In this document: one piece after another, positions 30,996 to 42,280 of the stretch
Layout: every line of letters begins with the position of its first letter
Position numbering within the stretch: the first letter of the stretch is position 1
NCBI RefSeq assembly: GCF_000417875.1
Contig: NW_006920880.1
Coordinates: 440,260-504,259 of the forward strand
From: Pseudozyma flocculosa PF-1
Taxonomy: Eukaryota > Basidiomycota > Ustilaginomycetes > Ustilaginales > Ustilaginaceae
Reading direction: 5' to 3'
Length of the DNA stretch: 64,000 nucleotides
Notes under the pieces: generated by a model
What the model was told of the DNA's origin: nothing
Databases searched by the model: none
What the model saw: only the letters and a program-made list of their open reading frames with translations
Program-made: the position numbers and the translations under genes

Positions 30996-33900
30996 ATGTC
31001 GCAGCTCATCGTGTTGGAGCTGGGCTCACTCGCCTCCGAGGCGCGGCGCAAGCATCCGGAGATCAAGCAGGCCGCCGACCTCGCCCTCGCTCAGATCAAG
31101 GCCAACCCGGACGCCGCGCTGCAACGCTCCAGGCTCGACGACGGCCCCGCAGCGGACAACCTCGTCCTCAGGCCCATCCTCCTCAGCTGCCAGACCAAGC
31201 TGCCAAAGCTCATCTCAATCGCAATGGCTCTCCTCCAGCGCCTCGTGCTCCAACGACTCGTGCCCGACGCGTCCATCGAGGCCATCGTCGACGCCCTCCA
31301 CGCCCTCCTCGCCCCCATCACCCGCTCCGACGTCAACGTACAGCTAAAGATCCTCCAGATTGCATCGGCGCTCCTCTCGTCCTACGCCTTCATCCACGCA
31401 GAGCTGCTGTCGTCGACCTTGCTCCTCTGCTTCAAGCTGCAGGAAGGCTCAAAGGTCGCCGTCGTCAGCTCCACGGCCGCCGCCACGCTCCGCCAGAGCG
31501 TCATGACCGTCTTCGACCGCGTCAAGGAGGAGGATGCTGTCCTCGACGGGATAAAAGCAGGCGGCGAGGACGCTGCCGCCGCAGCCCCGCTCGCCTCGAT
31601 GAGCGTCGACCTGCCGGGCAGGGAGCCGGTCACCCTGTTCCCAGCCTCGCGCGACGCCTACCTCCTCTTTTCCGACCTCTGCTCGCTAGCCAACGGCGAA
31701 GCTGCCGACTTCCTAGGCCTCGCCTCGCTCTCCAAGACCTTCTCGCTCGAGCTGGTCGAGAGCGTCTTGACAAACCATGCGCGCTTCTTCTCTGCCCGCC
31801 ATCACGCTCCCGGCTCCAATGCCCACCCGGAGCTCCTCTTCATCCTGCGGTCCAAGACGTGCCCGCTGCTTATCCGCGCACTCAGCGATGCACCCAGCTT
31901 CCCGGTCCACCTGCGATCGATGCGGCTCCTCTTCCTGCTGCTGCGGCAGTTTAGTGCGGATCTCGTGCTCGAGGTCGAGATCCTCATGACGATGCTGCTG
32001 CGCTTCGTCCGGCCCACATCGCGCGACGAGCACGGCTCCGGCTCCGGCGGCGTCCACACCTGGCAGCGCGTGCTCGCGCTCGAAGTGACGCGCAGCCTCT
32101 GCTCGGACGACGTGTTCCTGCGCAACCTCTGGACCTGGTACGACCAGGGCGACCGCAGCGAGCAAGGGCTGACGGGGCCACAGGGCGGCGGCGGGGAGGG
32201 GGCCTCTTCGAAGCTGTTTGCACTGCTGCTCGATACCCTCTACGGCGTCGTGCGCGAGGGGCAGGGCACCTTTGCCCCCGAACCCTCCATGTCGGTCGCC
32301 AGGGGCAGGCAGCAGCAGCAGCCGCCGACTCACGAGGTCGGTCCCGCTCCCAGCAGCCCGCGCAAGTCGCGGATACGCGAGAGCATCGATCGCGGCTATT
32401 CGGGCTTCTACGAGGCCGCTGCTGGCGTGGCGAGCGCCGCCATGATCGGCGTCTTCAGCACGTCGGATGCGGCTGGCACAGAGGTGATGACGGGCGCCAG
32501 CTCTCCGCCAATCCAGATCATTGACCAGCTCGACAAGACGGACCCGCCCGCCGTCGCGTCGGCCGCCCTCCCCAAGACGTACCTGCAGCTCCTGACGCTG
32601 CAGTCGTGCCTGTTCCTCTCGCAGTCGATCGTCGGCTATGCGCTGCCCATCTACTCGAAGTTTGTCAACTCGAGACCCGCAGACGCGGCACCCGCCCCGC
32701 CGGCCATCGGGGAGAGCGGCATCGAGGCACTCGCCTCTGCCGCGGATCGAGACGGCCTCAGGGCCAGCAAGGGGATGCTGCAGCTCGCCGCGCCGGTGCT
32801 GAGAGACGTCTTTGGCCGCTTCCTCCAGATCCGATGCTCGGAGGCCATCTTCGAAGACAACCTGGTCGCGTTGCGCAATCTGACCAACGCCGTAGGTGCC
32901 CTCGGCCTCGTCGAGCAGCGAGACGCTCTTCTGGGCAGCATCATTGTCTTTGCTCTTCAGCTACAGCCATCCGAATCGTTCGCGGCGGACCGTCGACAGT
33001 CCTCGGACGTCGCAGGCGGCAGCGGTCTCGATCGGCTTCCGACGGCCAACCTCGCGTGCCTCCGTACGTTGGCCCAGGTGGCCTACTACCTATCCGGCAG
33101 CTTGGAGGCGGGCTGGTATCCTGTGCTGCGCTGTCTCTGCTTCGCCTACAGCGTGCTCGACGCTAGCCTGGCGCCAGCGGACGGACGCGTCGGCGCGGAA
33201 GATCAGGTCGCTGAAGGGGGATTCGACGACGTCAGTCACGACACGCTGTCGACGCTGACCCGGACGCCCTTCACCTCGCTCGGCGCCCGCAGCGGCAAGG
33301 ACCAGCTGCAGCTGCTCTCGCCGGCCGACCTGCGCCCCGCGGCGCTCAAGCGTCAGATCGAAAAGGTCTTCGAGAACGCTTCCGCCCTCGACGATGGGGC
33401 GCTTCGACACTTTGTCGACGCCCTCTGCCGCCACAGCAACGTCGACGTCGGCCTGCAGCTGCCAGAAGACGCCAGCGGCGGCGCGTCCCGCCTGCCGAGC
33501 TCGATGTCGCGCGCCAGCGTACGCACCACATCCGGCTCGATTGACGAAAAGAAGAGTTTCCCGATCACCGGCATCAGCCTGGTCGCCACGCTCAACGTCG
33601 ACAGGCTGACGCGGCGCGACCCCGAGCTCGGTTGGAAGGCCATCTTCGACCACCTCTACGGCGTCTGCTCCGCGGACCACGTACTCAGCGGCTGGCGGCT
33701 GCAGGCGGCCGACGCCGCGATGAAGTTCCTCTTCTCCGCGATCGCCGTCGAGGACACCGGCCTCAGCGAGGCGGAGCGACGCCGGATCCAGTCGCAGAGC
33801 CTCGACGTGGTGGCGCGCTTCGCCATCCTGGACCGCCGCAGGGCCACCGTCGTCGAGACCGAGGTGCGCCGCAAGGGCCTCGACACCCTCTACCGCATCC

Positions 33901-36748
33901 TCGAGGCGCGCGGCCACGCCCTGCTCCTGGGCTGGGAGACAATCTGCGACGTCTGCAGTGCCGCCTGCGAGCGCTCCGGCTCGGCCGCCCCGTCCACGTC
34001 CCAGACCGCCAGCACGCTGCAAAAGAGCTGCGTCGTGCTCGTCAAGATCGCCTTTTCCTGCATCCAGATTGTCTGCTCCGACTTCCTCTCGACGCTGACC
34101 ACCGAGCAGCTGCAGCGGTGCATCTCGTGCCTGACCGAGTTTGGCAAGCAGCTCGACGACGTCAACGTGGCGCTGACGGCCAATGGCTGCCTGTGGGCTG
34201 TGACCGCCGAACTTTCGTCGAGGGCTGCGGCCGACTCGCCGCCGGTCCATGGCCCGGAAGATTCGCCCGCCGTCGAAGGCACGCATCGCCGCGCTCTCGC
34301 GGATCTCTGGCTCTTTCTGCTCCAGTGCCTCTCCCAGATCACCCGCGACTCGCGCTCGGAGGTTAGGAACGGCGCCATCTCGAATCTCTTCCGCGTGCTC
34401 GAGCAGTACGGGGCGGACCTGGAGCCAGCCTTTTGGCAGACGGCGTTCTGGGAGGTCCTGTTCCCCGTCATCAAGGCGCTCGACGCGACCGCAATCCAGC
34501 TCGAGGAGGACGTCGGCGCTCTGCACTCCGAGACCAACGACCGCCGGGCGCAGGCCATGGGCGTCGCACAGAGCGAGCCGCGGCAGTGGGACGAGAGCCG
34601 TGTGCTTGCTTTCAACAGCCTGGGCGGCGTAGTGCGCGAGTTCCTCGGCACCAAGCTGGTCGAGTGCGACGACTTTGCGCAGATCTGGTCGATGCTGCTC
34701 CAGCACGTCCGCGCGTCGTTCCTGCGCGGCCCGCCGGCCATCTCGCAGGCATCCATCAAGATGCTCTCGACGGTGCTCTCGGCCCCGCTCTCAGACACGG
34801 CCTCAGCTCAATCTCGCGACCGGCTCGGCGCGGCCTGGCACTCGGCGTGGCAGTGCTGGGCCGATATTGGAGCCTCGCTACACGAGCGCACGGCCACGGC
34901 TTCGCGCCAGGACGAGCGGCCGCCCAGGCCGTTCACTCAGGCCAACCTCCTGGCCTTTGTCGAGGCCTTCTGGCCCATCCATCGGGAGGTGCGGTCGAGC
35001 TTCGATGCTGCTCAGGCCGAGACTGTTCTCGATCGCCTCAAGACCTGTGTCGCATACGTTGACAGCCCAGACTACTCCGGCGACGTCGATCAGTTGACTC
35101 CCGTCCAGGAGGCGGCGCGGAAGGTGACTCGAGCGCTGGACGCCGTGCCTGGGCTGCCTTCGCTGAAGCTCAATGACCTCGCCGATAAGCTGTTGCTTGC
35201 CTTCACGATGGCGGGCGGCGCAGAGCAGACCTCGGCCGACGGTGTCAGGAAGCATCAGCAGCCCGTCACCTTTGTGGCGCTGGCCAAGGCGTGCATCGCC
35301 GATGCGTCGACATTCTTCGATCCCGGCGCCGAGGAAGCCGACCTCGGCATCTATACCGACGGTGCAGTCGAGAACATCCTCTCGTCGCTGACGATCCCCG
35401 TCAAGCTGCGGTACGGCTGCCCACCGGCGAGCCGGTACGCCAAAGACGTACCGCCGCTGTGGCAGTCTGCGTCGGTCGCGCTGTGCCGCGCCGTGCGGAG
35501 GTGCTGCGAAATGCTCGACCGCCACTCGGAAGCCATCGGACCGGACAAGACGGCGTCGATCTGGAAGAGCGTCATCGACGGCCTCGAAGCGGCTCTCTCG
35601 GCTGACTGTTCGGCGGCATCCGAGCTGCCGGCTGAGCAGCAAGAGGCCGATGAGCGCTTCGACCTCTGCCTGCTGGCCACCATCGAACGCCACGTGCTGC
35701 CCGTGCTGGGCGGCGAGGCGGTGCCAGACGACCTGGTCCGGCGTGTGGGACGTGCGCTGATCAGCAACTCGCGGCCGTGCGCTGTCCAGGCGCCCGACGT
35801 GCGGTCAGGGCCGCCGGCAAATGGGAGCCACGTCCCGACGATCCCCTCGCTCGGCCTCAGCGCCGAAGTGCTGGCCGACAATCCACGAGAGCGCTTCGCC
35901 TACTGGTGCTTCGACCTCGCTATGCTGGCGTGTTCTGACCGGCTCAGTGGTGAGTATTGAGCAAGAGGCTGCGACAGCGACAGCGCCGGTACTGACCCGG
36001 CGCACTGCATTCTCGGTCGATGTCGCTTTCGCCAGACGGAAGCGAGGCCGCACGCAAGAGGCTGGCCGTGCTTGTCCTACCCGACGTGCTTCAGCGCTGC
36101 GAGGACATCCTTGCCGAGTACACGCGCGATGCGGCGCTCAAGGGCATGTCGCCGATGCCGAGAGTGCGCGAGGAGGAGCTCCATTTCGTACTCGCCAGCT
36201 ATCTGCGCCTGCAGCTGTACCGGGGCGGCCTCGCAGCCGCGCGCTCCGCTGAGCCGTCGCAGGCGATCAAGCAGCAAGGTGAGTGCCGCCCTGCATCGTG
36301 GTGGTTCCGACGTCCTGCGGGCGCGATGCTGATCGACCTGCCGGCACTTATCATGCCTCTTCGAACCGCAGATGAACCGACTATCACCGCCTCGCCCACG
36401 GGCCTGCACATCGCGACGCTCTACTCGCCACGGGCGCACGTCTTCGCTGCATACCATCTGCTCTGCGACCTCGCCCACCTGCGGCCGTCGCCGGGCAGCA
36501 TGGCGGTGAGCGCGACGGCCGGCAGCAGCCTCCCGCAGCGCGTTTCGACAGAAGGTATCGAGGCGGACCTCGCAAAGCACGGCGTCGAGCTCGGATCGGT
36601 GGGGAGGTCCCGGGGCATCTTTGCTGTCAGCGACGACGAGGAGAGGCGGGGCCAGGAGGGCGGCGGCATGGTGAACGCGTCCGACCTCGCCAGGCGAGCG
36701 TTGGACATTGTGGCGCAGGAGCTGGGTTTGCCGCCTCGTCGTCAATAA
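30996..36748 (+). CDS. MON2: MON2 homologue, Golgi/endosome trafficking scaffold, three exons
   Basis: A large Sec7-related scaffold without the Sec7 GEF domain, acting at the trans-Golgi/endosome with flippase and Arl1 partners in yeast. Exons 30996-35949, 36036-36278 and 36372-36748, introns of 86 and 93 bases, give 1857 residues with phases consistent throughout. The N-terminal DCB-like helices start MSQLIVLELGSLASEARRKH and PEIKQAADLALAQIK, with LVLQRLVPDASIEAIVDALH after it, the usual Mon2 beginning. HUS-like and HDS helical repeats follow (VHLRSMRLLFLLLRQFSADL, SEVRNGAISNLFRVLEQYGADL). Low-complexity insertions occur near residues 395-440. Reading through the first donor gives a stop after ...SGEY. 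The second intron is in frame without a stop, so its retention would only insert 31 residues. Confidence 0.87.
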
Positions 36749-37075
36749 AGTAGGGCCAGAGGGATCGCGGCAGTGCAATCTGCTCCACAGCGAATCACTG
36801 TCTCTCATCCGCAAAGGGGCGGAGCCATCCACCTAGCCTCTCGGGCTTCGGACGAGGACCCCGCCCGAAACGCACACCGCGCTTCAAGCCATCATCTGCG
36901 AGGCTCTAAACCGCTGTCGAAATTGCAAGCATCCCGCCATCTAAATAAGTGACAGGGGCGAGAGCAGCGTCGTCAGCCCGCAGCCGCAAGCTCTCGGACG
37001 TCGTCCAGCCACTTGCGGTCAGGAGTGGAGGGGAAGCCCGCGCATCGCCGGTCTTGCCATGGCCGCGCCGGGCTT
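36749..37075. other. Convergent 3' region of MON2 and the deacetylase
   Basis: 327 bases between two stop codons, presumably holding both 3' UTRs. An AATAAA-like ATAAAG occurs at the MON2 stop (TCAATAAAG). Nothing else is recognised. Confidence 0.6.
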
Positions 37076-38156
37076 TCAGAGCGACTTGCGACCCTTGGGG
37101 CCAGGCAGCTGGTCGTAGGCAGCCGCAAAGGCCTTGCAGTCGTTGGTGGGCAGTTGCTATACCAGCCGATGCGATCACGAAGCAAGAGATGAGGGAGCGC
37201 AGGCATCAGCACGCGTTCCGAACAGCCGTGGCCCGGCCGGCCTTGGGCGCACACTCACGCTGGCCAGCTGGCGCTCCTTTTCGGTGGGCGGCGCAAAGAG
37301 GGGTCCGTTGTAGTTGAGGCACTGGGGCAGGTCGACGTACTTCTTGCCGAGCTTCTTCATGTGCTTGAACTCAAAGTTGAGCAGGCCCTGCTTGACGTCG
37401 ACGTCCTGGGTCTCGTGGTTGAGCCAGAGCAGGTTCTTGGGCAGGGCGGGAGAGCGGAGGTCCTGGCGCAGCATCGAGAGGATCTCGTGCTTGGTCTTGC
37501 CCCACGAGTCGTACGAGTCCTGCATGCGAGCGCGCCGGAGGTCGGGGGTTGAAGAGCAGGAGGGGTCAGATGCCTGTCGTCGCTGTCGACATGGATCCCC
37601 GATCGCGACGCGGTCTCACCTGGTTCCACTGGACGGCGGCGAGGTAGCCGCGCTCCTTGAGCTTGACGAGGTGCTCGTCGTTGTGCTCGCCATAGGGGAA
37701 GCGGTAGAAGTAGGGGCGACCGAGGCCCATGTTGATGTAGGCCAGCTCGAGGAGCTCAATGTCGCGCTCCCAGTCCTCGAGCGAGATGGCCGTGGCGTTG
37801 GGGTGCGCCCAGCCGTGCGAGCCGTACAGGGCCTGGCCGTGCTTGAGGGTCTTCTTGATCTCGTGGCGGTACTTGAAGAGGCAGTCGTAGTTGTCGCCGT
37901 TTGTGAAAAAGAAGGGCGTGTAGCCGCGCTTGTTGAAGGCGTCGACGACGTACGAGTGGTACTCTTGGCTGCGGATGCCGTCGTCGAGCGCGATGGTGAA
38001 GACGGGCTGGTCCGACGTCGAGGTGCAGTTGGTCACAAACGCCACCTGGTTGCTGGGCTGCGTCGAGCGTCGGTCCGCGGCCGGGCTGGCCGACGAGGCC
38101 GAGATGGCCAGCGCCATGACGCTCGAGAGCGCGGCAAAGGTCGACGTGAAGCGCAT
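37076..38156 (-). CDS. Secreted polysaccharide (chitin) deacetylase-like NodB protein, three exons
   Basis: Exons 38156-37620, 37519-37259 and 37156-37076 encode 292 residues; all junctions are phase 0 with GTGAGx donors. Residues 1-23 are a signal peptide (MRFTSTFAALSSVMALAISA). The NodB fold motifs are: motif 1 TIALDDG (D58 catalytic, D59 metal-binding), motif 2 YGSHGWAHPN (H114 and H118 metal-binding) and motif 3 YRFPYGEHND (R152, Y155). The enzyme would remove N-acetyl groups from chitin or a related wall polymer outside the cell. No chitin-binding module or GPI signal is visible. The last exon (QLPTNDCKAFAAAYDQLPGP...) contributes one of the conserved Cys residues, so disulfides probably span exons. 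Confidence 0.88.
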
Positions 38157-39462
38157 CGCGGTCGGTCGAGGAGGGGGAGGGGGAGGGGGAAATATCTATT
38201 AGAAAGGCAAGGGAAGGTGGGTTTGCAAGCCTATATGGAAGATGGAAGGATCAGATGGGAACGAAGGGGATGGGGGAGAGGAGTGGATGGTGTGCCAGGT
38301 CGATGCTGCCACCGAAGCTCGCTCTTCTTTATAGCCTCGCAACGGCGTTGAGGAAGGGGCCAGAGGGTGGGGGACGACGCTAGACTAGTGTTGCCCCCGA
38401 AGACATCGAACGTACGTTGCACGCCGCAGCACTCCGAGGTGGGTTGGAAATGGAGCCGGGACCTCGCCCCTCGCTCTAGGCTAGGGGATGCATATGGTGT
38501 GGGTCGTCAGGCGTTGTGGTGCCTGCCGGCGGCCCCCCGAAAATCATGAAGATCCATGCGGGCCGGCCGGCTCAGCTTGCGCGTCAGCCCGTCCCCCACG
38601 TCGATCCAGGGCCGAGAGCGTCCTTGAGTCGCTCTCGGCAGAGCTGCCGCCCCTGGCTCGTCGTCGTCGCTAGCCAAGCCCGACTCGTCTCTGCTCCCCG
38701 TCGCCGTCCTCGTCTTCAAGACCGCTTGAAGGAAATACGGTGCCCGAAGGCGCCGTGTGCCCTTGCCCGGGCGCCAAGACGTCTGCAGTATCGATAAAGG
38801 CACCGGAAAGGGCCGGATCGGGCGGAGCGGAACGCGCACCCGTGGCTCGAGCAGATGCGCCCCATCCAGGCTCCTCCTCGTATGCACTCGCTGTCACCAT
38901 GCCTGTCCGTCCAGGCGGCCAGGTCATCATCATGATCGCTTCATTGGTTCCTCGAAAGCGCTCCGAGGCTGTCGCAGTGATACCCTGCATTCGAGGGCAG
39001 TTGGGCTCGGCCTGCTGAATCGAAGAAGAGACAACGGTCCAAGCCCGCAGAAAGGTGGGTTGCGGTGGCGGTGCAAGGCCAGCCGTATTGCCAGCACGGC
39101 TCCTCGAACACGCTGCTCTAGCTTGGCCTCGGATCCTCCGAGATCGGTCCGAGCGTGGCGGACAAAGGCTAGCCTCGCGCGAGGCTGCACAGCCTAGACA
39201 CGCATTATTCACGCCACCACCCGATCTCGGGGCTGAGCCAGGGCAGCGTTGGCCCTCGGCATCTATACGATACTGTCGAGTTGGCCGCGGCGAAAGAAAT
39301 GCCCACCCCTCCATGAGGCTGTGCCATGTATCGTTCCACCTCATCTGCAGTGGTAAGACTCGAGTCGAGGCCATGGTCCGAACCGTGGTGGTTCTGGTCA
39401 GTGGGAGTAGATTTAAGATTAGTTGGGATATATTTATAATTCTCTCGGCGATCGACAAGTAA
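38157..39462. other. Intergenic between deacetylase and tRNA-Met
   Basis: Left part: deacetylase promoter, with a TATA box at 38333-38328. The rest has no accepted gene. A minus-strand frame (39503-38670) is protein-like at its end but runs antisense through the tRNA at its start, so it is not accepted. An unusually AT-rich stretch for this genome (about 39405-39445) sits directly upstream of the tRNA. Confidence 0.5.
38328..38333 (-). promoter_or_regulatory. TATA box of the deacetylase gene
   Basis: TATAAA on the minus strand in a GC-rich context, 172 bases upstream of the ATG at 38156. A canonical TATA is uncommon in this window and would suit a regulated secreted enzyme. Confidence 0.55.
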
Positions 39463-39570
39463 GTCTGCGTGGCGCAGTTGGCCAGCGCGTAGGTCTCATA
39501 CAACTTCCCGTATGATCTTGAGTATTCAAGTGCGATCCTGAGGTCGAGAGTTCGAGCCTCTCCGCGGACA
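39463..39570 (+). tRNA. tRNA-Met (anticodon CAT) with a 34-base intron
   Basis: Elongator-type tRNA-Met. The acceptor stem GTCTGCG (39463-39469) pairs with CGCGGAC (39563-39569, one G-U), with discriminator A at 39570. The D arm is GCGC-AGTTGGCCA-GCGC. The anticodon loop CTCATAA has CAT at 39497-39499. The anticodon stem is TAGGT against TCCTG (first pair T-G, last T-T as in yeast elongator tRNA-Met). The T arm is GAGAG-TTCGAGC-CTCTC. An intron at 39501-39534 lies at the standard position between nucleotides 37 and 38. The mature length is 74 before CCA addition. Internal A and B boxes (TGGCGCAGTTGG, GTTCGAGCC) are intact. Confidence 0.95.
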
Positions 39571-39578
39571 TTTTTTTT
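39571..39578 (+). terminator. RNA polymerase III terminator of tRNA-Met
   Basis: Eight T residues immediately after the discriminator base, the expected Pol III stop. Confidence 0.9.
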
Positions 39579-40254
39579 TCCTGAGGCTCTTTTTCAATTT
39601 TCATCTTTTTTCCTGCTGAAATTTAGCGACTGGATTGTGGAACGGCACGGCAGATTGGCTGCCCACCTCCTTTGTAGTTGTTTTCGAACTGGCACAGCGA
39701 CAAACACGGACAGGCACCGGTCGTGTCCAAGTCTCGACATACACATGCTGCCATCGGCGTCTGTGAAACGGCGCGGCGTCGGGTGGCTGCCGATGCCGAT
39801 AGCCGCTGGGCTGGCGGCTTTTACAGCAGGCCCACGCGGCATTTAACGTCGAGCGTCGTCTGGGTTGACTACCCCGCAATTTCCAGCTGCGCAGACAGGC
39901 AGGGACCGACGGACAGCCACCCGAGATGTGGGGTCACCGGCCATCGTGTCTCCACATGCAGGTTGAGGGCCAGGCAAGGCAGGGCAAGGCAAGGCAAAGC
40001 CAAGCCACGCCCTCAAGCCTCTCATCGCTCCCTTCGTTCGTGGCCGGCCAGATTGGTCCGAGCGTGAGTGGCGGGCCTGTGCGTTCAACGTCAGAGGCTC
40101 ATATAAGGAGCCAGGCGACGGCCGGGGCGCAAGGCGTCGTGTGACATCCCCCATCCTCCATAGCCTGCCTGCCTATCCTCGACCCTCTCTACACCTGCCC
40201 CTCCCTTCCACTTGGCCCGACTCTGCTCCGCCTCGATCCTCGACCCCAGCAACG
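39579..40254. other. Intergenic upstream of the alcohol dehydrogenase
   Basis: Contains a GGCAA/GGCAG repeat stretch (about 39970-40010), a TATA box and the ADH leader. No coding frame is credible. Confidence 0.6.
40101..40108 (+). promoter_or_regulatory. TATA box of the alcohol dehydrogenase gene
   Basis: ATATAAGG, about 150 bases before the ATG at 40255, followed by a CT-rich leader. Good spacing for a core promoter of a highly expressed metabolic gene. Confidence 0.6.
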
Positions 40255-42110
40255 ATGACCAGGGACCCGCGCGAAACCAACCTGGCCGTATCGGCCACCA
40301 ACCGTGCCGCCATCTATGAAGAGCACGGCGGCCCCGAGGTCATCCAGATCAAGGACCTCGCCACTCCCAAGAAAGAGGACCTGCAGCCGGGCGAAGCTCT
40401 CGTCAGGGTACGTGCCGTCGTTGTGTTCGTCGAGCCCCCCGGAGTCGAGGGCGTTAGGAACCATGCGCTGACAACTCGGGCGGCGAGGTACACACCCCTG
40501 TCTGCCTTCCTTTGGCGCAGACGCTCTTCACCGGCGTCTGCCACAGCGACCTGCACGCACTCAACGGAGACTGGCCCTTCCCGACCAAGCTGCCCCTCGT
40601 CGGCGGACACGAGGGTGCGGGCGTCGTCGTCGCCCTTGGACCAGGCGCCGATGAGTGAGTACCCCGCCGAGCCCCTCGCATTCCTTACCGAAATCTGTAG
40701 CGGATCACTGACCGCTGGCCCCGGCGCACCATCTCTCGCTGCAGATGGGTCAAGATCGGCGACCGTGTAGGCGTGAGTAGCCGGGCTGCCCCCCTCTGCT
40801 AGCTAGCGACCGAGTCTGGTGGCCGCAATCGATGGCTGACTCGCCTTGCTCCGCCTCGCTCTTTTCCCCGCCGCCATCGCAGATCAAGTGGGTGGCCAAC
40901 ACGTGCTTCAAGTGCGACTACTGCCTCGACGGGCACGACGCCAGCTGCGCAGAGTACAAGCCGAGCGGATGTGAGTGTCGCCGGTGCACCAGGGGTCTCT
41001 TTGGCTTGCTGCGCTGCGCCGCTCCGCTGACGACATCGACGTCTAAATCTGGACCCACCGACGACCGACAGACGCCGTCGACGGCACCTTCCAGCAGTAC
41101 ACTCGCCACGCCGCACGCTACCTCACCCGCATCCCCGACGGCATCAGCCTCGAGGCGTCGTCGTCGATCCTCTGCGCCGGCGTTACCATCTACCGCGTGA
41201 GCACGTCCATCCCGGCCCGCACTGCAGCCACCTCGGAAGCCCGCCCATGCTGACAGCCCGCTGACTATCGCTCCCGCTCCTTTTGACCCCCTCCCCTCGG
41301 CGTACAGGCGATCAAAGAGGCCAACCTGCGCGCTGGACAGTGGATCGTCATTCCCGGTTCTGGCGGAGGGCTGGGCCATCTGGGCGTCCAGTATGCCCGG
41401 TACGCCGGATACAGGGTGATTGGCATCGACACGGGAGAAGAGAAGCGCAAGCTCAGCCTCGACCTCGGCTGCGAGGCCTTGTGAGTCCGACCTGCGTCGC
41501 TCGCCCAGGTCGTGTGTCGAGTACATACGCCGAGGGCGCGTGGCAGGGCCACCCGTGCTGACCCCCCTGTCCCACCCCCCTCCCCGCCCCCACGCGTGCT
41601 TGCAGCGTCGACTTCAAGACCTCGTCCAACGTCGCCGAGGAGATCAAGGCCGTCACGGGCGGTCTGGGCGCCCATGCCGCCGCCGTCGCTGCTGCCAGCG
41701 CAAAGGCCTACGAGCTGGTGCGTGTCCATACGGCCTCCCTCGCTTCGACGTCCGCCCCCGTCGCCGTACGCTGACGCATCCCCCTCTTCCACCTGAACCT
41801 GCCCTCTCCCCGTCCTGTCCTGCCCGGCCAGGCGCTGACCTATATCCGACCGCGCGGCACCCTCGTCATCGTCGGCATGCCCGTCGCCACGCTGCCCCTC
41901 GACATTTTTATGACCGTCGCCCTGGCCCACCGCATCGTCGGCTCGGCCGTCGGCAGCCGCCGCGACGCAAACGAGGCCCTCGACATCGCCGCCCAGGGCA
42001 AGGTCAGGGTCGTCTACCAGCTAAAAGGCCTCTCGGACCTCCCCGACGTCTTCCGCGACATGAGCGAAGGCAAGATTACCGGTCGCGTCGTCCTCGACCT
42101 CGACAAGTGA
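40255..42110 (+). CDS. Zinc-dependent alcohol dehydrogenase, eight exons
   Basis: A cytosolic-type fungal medium-chain ADH interconverting ethanol and acetaldehyde with NAD(H). Exons: 40255-40407, 40521-40654, 40745-40772, 40883-40970, 41072-41196, 41308-41480, 41606-41717, 41832-42110. These total 1092 bases (363 residues), the usual family length, with every junction in phase. The catalytic zinc site is C58 ([10 protein letters not shown]) and H81 E82 (GGHEGAG). The structural zinc cysteines are C113, C116, C119 and C127 ([17 protein letters not shown]). The Rossmann motif is [15 protein letters not shown], and the nucleotide-selecting acid is in [13 protein letters not shown]. There is no mitochondrial presequence. 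The third exon is only 28 bases and seven introns occur in under 2 kb, far more than in neighbouring genes. Confidence 0.93.
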
Positions 42111-42280
42111 CGGGCTGCGTGCGCTGGCCCCCATCCTCTACTGTAACGACCCAGTCCGCTTCTACGACCCGTTTGCAGACTTTTCTTGACGATCCTATGC
42201 AGAACTGGCTCTGCGAGCATTGCAGATTCTGCTTTTTTCTATGCCTGCTAAACCACTCGCCCCCCCGACCGTGGGCGCCA

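Noticed and set aside
33090..34706. Minus-strand open frame of 538 codons
   Set aside because: Complement of the MON2 exon; the MON2 frame is conserved and spliced correctly.
38670..39503. Minus-strand frame of 277 codons with a protein-like C-terminal half
   Set aside because: Its N-terminal part is the antisense of tRNA-Met and an AT-rich stretch. Codon bias is weak and no family is recognised.
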